64,000 nt of DNA, taken from positions 94,247,343-94,311,342 of the forward strand of contig CP136065.1 of NCBI GenBank assembly GCA_032622095.1. The letters are read 5' to 3'. This document shows positions 56,090 through 64,000 of the stretch, in pieces. A program made the translations under genes and the position numbers. Every line of letters starts with the position of its first letter. Position 1 is the first letter of the stretch. The notes under the pieces were generated by a model. It saw nothing but the letters and a program-made list of their open reading frames with translations, had not been told where the DNA came from and did no database searches. The DNA is from Siphonodentalium dalli. Taxonomy: Eukaryota; Mollusca; Scaphopoda; Gadilida; Siphonodentaliidae.

Positions 56090-57590
56090 GAAAAAAATTC
56101 AAATAAGAGTTCAATAAACAGGCAAATAAATTATATGATGTCTTGACAAGTTGAGGTTCATCTTAAAGGCCTATTCAGATAGCAATGCAACTTCTGCATC
56201 GACACTCAACTAGGACAAACATAATATCACTGAGGCATTCACATGGTGTCGCGAGCAAATTGATTCGACCAAAATGTCGATGACAAGAATAGCATTTGTT
56301 CTGATTGAGCGATGCGACCAGAGTGTTTACTCGAGTGCTTTTCAGCTTTTTCAATGATGGAGATACAGGTAGATGAAATCACTTATTGTGGAATCCATCA
56401 GCATTGCCAAGTTCATTTGAGGTAAACAGAATAGCTACTTCAAATCCAATATTTATAGCGAATATTATAATCACAGTGCAAAATCATTAAGTATTATATA
56501 ATAAGACTCTGTATCATACAAAACACCCTTGAAAGACAACGTATGGAATATGGATGGGCATTGTGTTCAGTCTACAAGTGAATGGATGGTATAATTAAAT
56601 TGGCATTTTATTAGAAGGCATTAAAATGTCTATTTCAGTGTTATTGACTCGCGTGTTGGACCAATGAGCAGACCCTTGGAGAAAACTACCACATATACCA
56701 TATGTTATGACTTGCTGTCAAGTTGCCATTTGAAAATGCAAAACAAACAAGAGGAACACTCAACATACTCTAGTCTGAGCCAAATAAACATACATGTACG
56801 TTTATTAATTTTATGAAATAAATCCACCCTGCACAATGATTTTTCGGGTCTGCATGTTTTTTTTTAAATTGATGGCTCGATAGTGGAAATCCATCCAACG
56901 GCTGCCGGTGCAAATAAAATACCAGAATATCGGTCTCAAAGTAGCAGTCCTGAGACAAACATCTCAGTATTCTTACAAGAACATGCGGAATTGTTGTTAT
57001 TACGTAGTTGCACTTCCGGGCATTTGAATAATTACATGTATTGCCTTTTTCTTTCTTGATAACATACTTCAACCCTGTATTTCTATTCTGCCCTGCACTA
57101 TTACTAATTTTGTTGGAAGTTTCCACCTAGTACATGTATTCCTCCTTGCACTTCTATTTGGCACATGAGAGTAGGATGACAGAATTTCCAGAAGAAAATT
57201 ATGACGCCATTGATGCAAAACAACGTGTCACTCACATCACTCATGTCACCATCTATAAGGGCCTTAAAGCCACATACCGTATCATCATGATCATCATCAA
57301 CTTCAAATTGAATGAGGACTAACTACTGATTCCTTATGTCACAATCATGCTTCAAAAAAGAGGTTGATGAATTCATAAATACATACTGATGACGATACTG
57401 GTATTCTACTAGTAAATACAATGAAAAGTCTTATTCAAGTTTATTAACTGCTTTCAAATTTACAGAAATAATTACGAAAAATGTTCTTTATTTTTACTGT
57501 ACCAAGAAAAAAAACTCAAGAAATGCCCTCTATCGTCCTGCAGAGAATTTGAGACCTACATTTATTTCTTCTTTTTAATTTTGAACTGAT
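56090..57590. other. No certain gene; weak exon-like segments
   Basis: The segment 57180-57322 is open on both strands with protein-like composition (plus: MTEFPEENYDAIDAKQRV; minus: QFEVDDDHDDTVCGFKALID before a GTGAGT donor at 57238). I cannot decide between them or link either to a gene. A 118-codon frame at 56770-57126 (minus) has no domain evidence. Confidence 0.25.
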
Positions 57591-57996
57591 ATATAATACC
57601 AATCTCTACCAGAACGCTCCAGTCATATACTTCCTTTCTGACTCTGTCACCGGCTGGGTACTAGTCTGCGATTTCTATATTGAGAGCGGGGTTTTCCAAA
57701 CAAAATGGCAAAAACCAACTGCCCCAAAATCAAACTTCCTAAATGTGTTTTGAGAACAATTCCTGTGCTAAAAACTTAATGACAGAATGGAGGATCAGAG
57801 CAGTAGTTTTGTTGACGATTTTCACAAACAGCTCGTCAAAATTGGATCAAATTAGAACTCTTGGGTCTGACTTGCCATGCGTTTTGTCAGGACATTGTCG
57901 TCCATGTGCGTTCTGACTTTGTTGATAAAATAATCGGAGAACCAAATCACACCGTTTCAAAATATAGTTCTTTGGTTCTAGTGGGACTTTCCAAAC

Positions 57997-60040
57997 TTAA
58001 CTCATTGAGTGCCGGCGACGAGATATCTCGTCGCCCGAAAGACCCCATCTGAGCGCCGGCGACGAGATAACTCGTCGCCCAACATACCCCATTTATAACA
58101 TTCTGCCTTTAATATGAGCTAATCTCACAATTTCAATCTGTTTGCACATGATTAGAACCCTACATACTACAAGTCACATTTTGGGAGAAGTGTTTGTTTC
58201 ATTTTCAATGGGGGTGGGGTCTGTATATACGCGCATGCGCAGATTCAACTAGTACATTATGGTATAGCCCAGCATGTCTCCGTTCAAATGACGCATCAGG
58301 CAGCTCCGCATGTCGAGGCGTTTAAGAGATACAGTCGTATGAAAAAAAGGTGGTGAAAATTGATGTGATTTGTGGGCGTGACTAAGACTTGCAGAGTTCA
58401 AACTCTCTGAGAGGTCAACACATACAGCGTACATATCTGTTAATTGGAAACCGATTTTAATTGCGTAAAGGTCGATTCCTATTAAGTGGAGAATGCCCTG
58501 ATCCATGGTAAACTTGGTTTGACACCAAACGACACAGGAACACTGATGTCGACAACGTACACATTATGTCAATCAAACTCTGTACCTTAAGGGGTTCGCC
58601 AAATTACAATGAAAATTTACTATAGAAATAATTGTCAGTATATTGCTCTTACATTGTTTATGATATCGAACTGAAATTTGGTATGGGGGGGGGGGTGGGG
58701 GTTCGATGCGCTGAATCGGATATAATCGTCACCGGGTTAATCCGATGTACCAATATGTGGCATTGACACCTAGATACAGTACAAACTAGAAGTAGGCCCC
58801 ACCGCAGAAAGTGCGAATAGTATTGGCCAAAAAGAACTACACAATACATTTCCAAATAGTTTTCAATTTAATAATCTGCTTTTCTCGGAGATTGTTCATT
58901 GTAAACATCATCCCATACTGTCCTATTTGGAAAAATTCGTTTAGTCAAACCAATTACCCCCACCCCACCCCGGTCCTAATTGCCATACTAAAATGCTATG
59001 TTATTCCACCAACAAAATTATTGTCTAAAACTACACTGAATAAATTATTTAGATGGACACACAAAACAACAAATTTGTAATTTCAGTGAATCAGTGTCAA
59101 TTTTAAGTCCTCATTGCCATGACATTTTTGACCTATGACAGGGTTTCCGCTATACCGGCAGGGGGTCCCCTTGACGGCCCCGTTCCCGTGAGTGAACACA
59201 CTCTAAACGCGTTGTAATACAGAAAATTGAAACAGGAAGTGATCGGAACTGATATCGCTAGAAGCTATGCCTTTGAGGCTGGTTAGTTATGTTGCGGTTA
59301 GTACCCGGTTATGTTATGCAAAAGAGCAGTATTTTAATCGTACCTGTCATGTTTTATACCGCAAAATATACTGTTCACTTTGTAATAGAGCGAGAGAGAA
59401 ATGTGGGAGTAGCCGCACCGGGCATCAAGGCATCTTGATATGTAATCAGCCTTCTATATTTACACTGCAGCTGCTAAAATATATTCCGATACATTATGCA
59501 TCCGTAATATCTGCTGGGTCTTCCACAGTGAGTCTTTTAACATTAACGAGCACGTTTAACTCAGGATCCAAATTACTGGTGTTCTGTACTTCGTAAATTA
59601 ATTTATATCTAATAAATTTACTAGTTTTAAAGTTACAGGTACATGTATAAGGTTTGATAGCTTGGCGCTTGGGCAGAAATGGAACAAAACAATCTGCCAT
59701 TTCTACTCTCACACGATTCTATTGGCCGATATAACGAAAGTAGTTCAACCAGTGCTAAAACAGGCTACTTTTACCTGGATTTTTCCCCTTGACGGTTACT
59801 GGCCCCATTCCCCTACCGGAAACCCTGCCTATGATGACCCCCGAGTACCTGACATGGAGTTTAAAAGCAGTTCATAGATACGGCCTATACCAGCAATGCC
59901 TGCTGTCAATTCGATTCGTTCCTATATTGAATAGTCAAACTAATATAATATAGTTAGTGTGAATAATGTTCTTTTTTTCCCAGGAGACCTGGTGCACAGA
60001 TATCGGTTCCCCTCAGGAGACCTGGCGTTCAACGAGTTAA
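57997..60040. mobile_element. 2-kb TTAA element, non-autonomous
   Basis: TTAA at 57997 and 60037. Inverted ends TTAACTCATTGAGTGCC.G and TTAACTCGTTGAACGCC.G. Subterminal repeats are doubled at both ends: the CGGCGACGAGAT hairpin twice at left (58012, 58057), CAGGAGACCTGG-type words twice at right. No transposase frame found inside. The empty site is seen in the 28.4-kb paralogue. Most consistent with a piggyBac-type non-autonomous element. Confidence 0.75.
59139..59827. mobile_element. 689-bp hAT-like element nested in the TTAA element
   Basis: Ends CAGGGTTTCCGCTA and the complement of CAGGGTTTCCGGTA, extended arms with CCCCTTGACGG. Flanked by the direct repeat CCTATGA (7 bp). Frames inside are short and not transposase-like. 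Confidence 0.75.
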
Positions 60041-60496
60041 GGTACGAAACCACACAAATTTTGTTTCGATATTTTGTCTGCTTAATAAGGGCAGCATTTT
60101 GCTCTGCTCTCTTAGTGTACATTTAATATCACGGAAGTCCACCAAATGTGGGTAAAATGTCGCCGATAGCAGCGATCTTACCGAGTCACCAAGGGAGGTA
60201 AACCCTGCATGGAGCTTGATATAATACCTGTACTACTTCAGTAAGTTATTTCCAAAGCATGTATAGTTTGTTCATGAGCATTTCCCCAACACATTGTTAA
60301 GATCACAAGCGACATGCATTGCGTTGTCCTCTTTCGCGTGTCCGCTTGACACCACTGCATTCACACGTGAATATTGAATTTCGTACTGCATGTTCCAAAG
60401 GATCTTAACAAGCGAAATGTTTGGACATTATTCTTGACGGTATTTAGTCATACCGCGGTATTGAAATTATGAAGGTGGATACCTTGAAGCTCTAAT

Positions 60497-60800
60497 GAGA
60501 ATCAAACCACAGTTACTGGACATAAAGTCCCAAAAATAAGGTTTTAATAAAATTTATAAATCGGTATCCTAATATAAAAGAGTCAAGTTATGAAAGAATT
60601 ACCAAATAGCTGGACAAATTTATCTCAAATAAAAGCTCTAAACACAAAACACCGGGCATACATGTATGTCGCCTGTTTCCTATAAATAACATACTAGTAC
60701 TCATCTAAAACTCTGCAGCAATAAAATCATTCACGGACGGCAAATTAACAGAGTTTGAAACATTTTTCACCATTAGCGATGTCCATATCACCATTTTGAT
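60497..60800 (+). repeat. Long inverted repeat, left arm
   Basis: Pairs with 62490-62772 over about 275 bp: ATAAAGTCCCAAAAATAAGG, GTATCCTAATATAAA, GTCAAGTTATGAAAGAATTA, AACACCGGGCATA and AACATTTTTCACCATTAGCG are all inverted on the other side. The arms enclose about 1.7 kb with a nested hAT-like element, giving a possible 2.3-kb foldback transposon. Confidence 0.8.
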
Positions 60801-61091
60801 TTCTATACTTGTTCAATCGGCAGTTGGAAAGACCATGTTCTGCAACTAATAGTATGTCGGAACACATGCACTTTTTTTTTTAAAGGAGACCAGGAGTTTG
60901 AAAACAAAAACGGAATTATTCAAATGTGAATGTAAATAAAACAAAATTAAAAGATACTACAAACTAGGCTAATGCAATTCAGCGCTGATATTACGCGACC
61001 TCGTTGACTCCCGAGCAATATGTTAAACTTTAACGCGATCCGCGTTAAACTTCAACGTGGTCCACGTTAAACTTCAACGTGGTCTTAACAT

Positions 61092-62047
61092 TAGGGCTGG
61101 GCGATATTTCAATATATTGACTATAGACGGTTTAGAAAAGAAAAACCGCATTGAAACCGTGTGTAAAATAAAAATTCAATATATCGCAACCGCAATTTTT
61201 AAGATGGTTTAAAATTACAATCCAATACTGAGTTGAATACTTTAAATAGCGGACCGCTGATTGAAAGCAGCCTTTATCGGTCACTCCCAAGTCTCCATTG
61301 TCTTTTATTGTAACCAATTACACAACGGTTGTATTTTGGGCTGAAGTAGAGCGATGGAGTATCTTCTTCCGTATCCAACCTGGTAGCGGAGTAATGTCAC
61401 AAGCGATACTTTGTCCAAACTTTCCGACTCACGACTCGGCGGTACCGGTATTTGTCGTTCAATTATATCTTAGAACTTGACTCAGGAAACGAACATGTCT
61501 CAATCCGTCTAGAGTTGACATGTTAATGTTTGTTGCCAAGAATTTGTACAAATAAACTCACAAACTGCAATATTGTTCAATGATTATCTTTCCCGTGTTC
61601 AAAAGTTAATTAAAAATGTTCCGTAATTCATTGTGTGTGATAAACTGCAGAGAGCCCAGAACGAACCATCTTGGCCCAATTCTACTAGATCCTCTATCAA
61701 CTTATGACGTAACAGGAATGTGCATCGCATGCTGATATATAAACAATGGAGTAATCAGGATAACTTGAGCCTGTAATTCACACACGTTTTTGCGTATTCC
61801 AGAAGGCAGGAACTTTATAGAATCGGCACATGCCATTCTGAGAATAGTTTATAATTTTCTGCCTGGCGATAGTGTGTAAAAATTTTATATCCCTTATAAC
61901 GAAAACGCGGAGTGTTATATCTCTCATTTAAAATTTGATTTTACGTGGTATTTTTCAATAGTAAAATAATATTCAACAAAACCGTATATCGCGGTGTTAT
62001 TTTGGAAAAATCCCAGTTTTAAAAAATGTCAATACCGCCCAACCCTA
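61092..62047. mobile_element. 956-bp hAT-like element
   Basis: Ends TAGGGCTGGGCGATAT and the complement of TAGGGTTGGGCGGTAT. Flanking 8-mers CTTAACAT and CCTAACAT agree at seven of eight positions. Interior without an intact transposase frame. Preceded by three copies of CGTTAAACTTCAACGTGGTC-like words (61033-61085). Confidence 0.8.
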
Positions 62048-62489
62048 CCTAACATGCACTCAATGCATTATCAATGCCATGACTGCGTTGACATTGTGAC
62101 TGCTTTGTTAACGGCTGAGGACCGCATTAAAAGGGAAACTTATTTTGATAATATGTGTATCTTTCATTCCAGAAACTATTATCTAATTGGTCTTTAAATC
62201 TCTGTGGCAATTTGACATAAACGACAGTGTCTAGTTAATTGTTCCAAATTTGTGACCACTCATTGCGAAAATAAGTGTTTGCACACCCCTTTGACAGTCG
62301 TAACTGCTAGGACGGACACAAAAAAATCAACATTTCCAAATAAACAAATATGAATAACTCTAGGACAGAAAACCCAAACAAAACGTTTGAACACTTACTC
62401 CTCTGAATCCTCATAGTAGTGAACATCCATACCAAATTTGATTGAGATACAACAACCTTAAGCTCAGTTATCTGCTCGGACGACAAAAA

Positions 62490-62772
62490 AATGGCAATAA
62501 GTCACTCGTCGCTAATGGTGAAAAATGTTTCAACCTCTGTTAATTTGGCATCTGGAATGATTTTATCGCTGCAGACTTGTAGATGAGCATGATGTTATTT
62601 AAATTATAGGAAACAGGCGACATATGCCCGGTGTTTTGTGGTTTTTGTGAGATATGTTGATGTCCAGCCATTTGGTAATTCTTTCATAACTTGACTCTTT
62701 ATATTAGGATACTGATTTATAAATTCATTTAAAACCTTATTTTTGGGACTTTATTTCCAGTAACTCACTAAC
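62490..62772 (-). repeat. Long inverted repeat, right arm
   Basis: Complement of the arm at 60497-60800; the longer spacing on one side reflects small indels. It ends near TTTCCAGTAACT, matching AGTTACTGGACA at the left arm's edge. Confidence 0.8.
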
Positions 62773-62844
62773 TAGTAACTGTGATCATGAATGTAAATGA
62801 GATACATCGCTGCTGTGATAAAAGTTTCAAACTAAGACAAGTCA

Positions 62845-63180
62845 GGGAGAACCTAAAATCAATGTACTAAACCTCGATATGTGTAAAAAACCTTGATCGA
62901 GGTTCTTCGAGATCATGTGCCATGTGGCCACTGGTCAAGATACTCACCCATGTCGGGCCATGATATAAGGGGAAACACTCTAAACCAAATATGATACTAA
63001 TGCCAGTAATGGAAGTAATATAGTAATAGTGTGGAGTACGTATTTCATCTTACAGTTACACTATGGTAGTGAGTCCATGTAACTGATCACATGATCTTGA
63101 AGAACCTCAGGCTCGATCGGGGTTTTGTACTTAATTCGAGGTTAATTAATACCTCGATTTCAGGATTTCCCTGACCTGTA
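62845..63180. mobile_element. Inverted-repeat element of about 335 bp
   Basis: CAGGGAGAACCTAAAATC, AACCTCGAT and TTCGAGATCATGTG at left are mirrored by CACATGATCTTGAAGAAC, TCGATCGGGGTTTT and CAGGATTTCCCTGA at right. Arms of about 100 bp. Confidence 0.65.
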
Positions 63181-63189
63181 GGCTGTATA

Positions 63190-63630
63190 GGCTATAGGCA
63201 AGTATAGCTAGTGTATTAAGACTAAGTAATAGTAAGAATCATGATTCTGATTATCGTCAGATTTTACATGTACAGTACACTGGCCAGCAGAACTCATTCC
63301 ATTCATATTTACCATGCTCATGTTACTTTGCTGATTCAAAACGGGCGTAATAAATCATTGAATGGAATGGGTCAGTGCCACTGAGTGGGGAAGTTCACAC
63401 GACACAATCGTTTCGACGATTCTACGACCAATTCCACGATTCTGCGGCTTGACAACCACGGTGCTGCGGCAGTTCAACGATTCTGCGGCCTTATTATACG
63501 TGATATTTTATGACAAACATAGATAAAGAGGCCTTTTACTGAATTGGGACGATAAAAGTGGGCTTCTTCTTGCATGCATCGTGTAGAGTAGACTTTGCAG
63601 GTCCACCAGGTTAATTCACGGAATACATAC
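63190..63630. other. No gene seen
   Basis: ACGATTCTGCGG and related words repeat three to four times at 63410-63500; otherwise unremarkable. Confidence 0.4.
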
Positions 63631-63634
63631 GAAG

Positions 63635-63838
63635 ATGAGATCTATACATAAAATGAGTCACAATCGGCTCGGTCAAGTCTGGATAATCCGATCAAACCGC
63701 GAACCGATCGCAAAAAGTTATTTCTTGGGCTACAAGGGGACATTAACGGTGCGAAAATTAACATCCAACGTAAGCTTTGATAAGCATAAATGTATTATTT
63801 GTCAAATTCGTACCCCCGTTGACGCAATATTCAATTAA
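63635..63838 (+). CDS. ORF with a C-x2-C motif, possibly transposon-derived
   Basis: A 67-codon frame with good composition. The N-terminal half (RLGQVWIIRSN, YFLGYKG) has no known motif; the end reads FDKHKCIICQ, a C-x2-C pair in a context seen at the start of some invertebrate transposon-encoded proteins. The frame stops 13 codons later. No splice donor is obvious before the stop. Probably the front part of a decayed mobile-element protein; a host exon is possible. Confidence 0.3.
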   Translation: MRSIHKMSHNRLGQVWIIRSNREPIAKSYFLGYKGTLTVRKLTSNVSFDKHKCIICQIRTPVDAIFN

Positions 63839-64000
63839 ACTATACACAGAAATGCAGTAACGGTGTCAACTATTTGACAACGCCCTGCTTCGACCATGAC
63901 AACGACGATTGGGCGACTCGTTGAACGGTAATTTTCATTTGTATACGATGTATCTGTCACTGCACTGTCATCGGACAGCTTATTTATGCGTATAAGCCTG

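Larger units (their letters stand above)
57597..60218 (-). mobile_element. Element with 9-bp target duplication, copy 2 (split)
   Basis: Minus-strand copy of the element at 28254-30083, flanked by GTATTATAT on both sides. The element proper is 60218-60041 plus 57996-57597. It is interrupted at a TTAA by the 2-kb element 57997-60040. Identity to copy 1 is visible through GACTCGGTAAGA.CGCTGCTA, AACTATATTT.GAAACGGTG and GACTAGTACCCAGCCGGT. Confidence 0.7.

Noticed and set aside
56770-57126. 118-codon minus-strand frame upstream of the ankyrin gene
   Set aside because: No domain, no splice or promoter evidence, AT-rich composition; could be UTR or intergenic.
58680-58720. GGTTCGAT near a G run as a tRNA T-loop
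   Set aside because: No matching acceptor stem, D arm or anticodon arm could be folded around it.
59267-59596. 109-codon plus-strand frame with several cysteines
   Set aside because: Inside a 689-bp hAT-like non-autonomous element; no transposase or other domain.
1-64000. CRISPR arrays, operons, bacterial promoters
   Set aside because: The window is eukaryotic; direct repeats are tandem minisatellites or transposon cores without unique spacers of uniform length.

Overview
This is AT-rich eukaryotic DNA from an animal, most likely a bivalve mollusc or a close lophotrochozoan relative. Three things suggest this: introns with GT/AG borders, many hairpin-forming transposable elements, and several tandem-core elements with (ACGG)n-type microsatellites of the sort described as 'pearl' (Helitron-related) elements in bivalves. 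There are no operons, ribosome binding sites or CRISPR arrays. The species cannot be named from sequence alone.

The one firm gene is on the minus strand at 50383-55435. It has four coding exons (1142, 142, 181 and 137 nt) that join in frame to a 533-residue protein. The N-terminus is acidic and serine-rich, followed by a basic patch, a conserved-looking helical middle region and four to five C-terminal ankyrin repeats. All splice borders are GT/AG and an in-frame stop lies just upstream of the start codon. A possible divergent transcription unit starts 255 bp away (55690 on the plus strand).

Weaker genes: a single-exon ORF of 160 residues at 4575-5057 with a TATA box and a poly(A) signal; a predicted secreted cysteine-bearing peptide of 68 residues at 34475-34681; a well-formed internal exon at 22716-22877 (plus); and gene fragments at 16464-16746, 9267-9596, 24735-24851 (minus), 30463-30690 (minus) and 63635-63838. 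The leader of the 34.5-kb peptide recurs near 24.8 kb (minus) and 17.35 kb followed by unrelated sequence, which suggests a dispersed promoter/leader module or captured exon.

Most of the rest is repeat. Groups recognised: (i) TTAA-flanked palindromic MITEs in several sequence families (9.7, 11.8, 42.1, 44.6, 49.3, 51.9, 53.0 and 53.9 kb, and a 2-kb one at 58.0-60.0 kb); (ii) hAT-like elements with 7-8 bp target duplications (5.7, 20.2, 36.6, 59.1 and 61.1 kb); (iii) a two-copy element with 9-bp target duplications (28.25-30.08 kb and 57.6-60.2 kb), each copy broken by a different later insertion; (iv) pearl/Helitron-like elements with 145-192 bp core repeats (12.5, 32.6, 39.8, 40.5, 42.7, 46.6 and 50.9 kb) and related tandem arrays (17.7-19.2 kb, 20.7-21.6 kb); (v) minisatellites (3.4, 10.6, 25.2, 26.1 and 49.2 kb). 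All three introns of the ankyrin gene carry a TTAA MITE 17-51 bp inside the 5' splice site.
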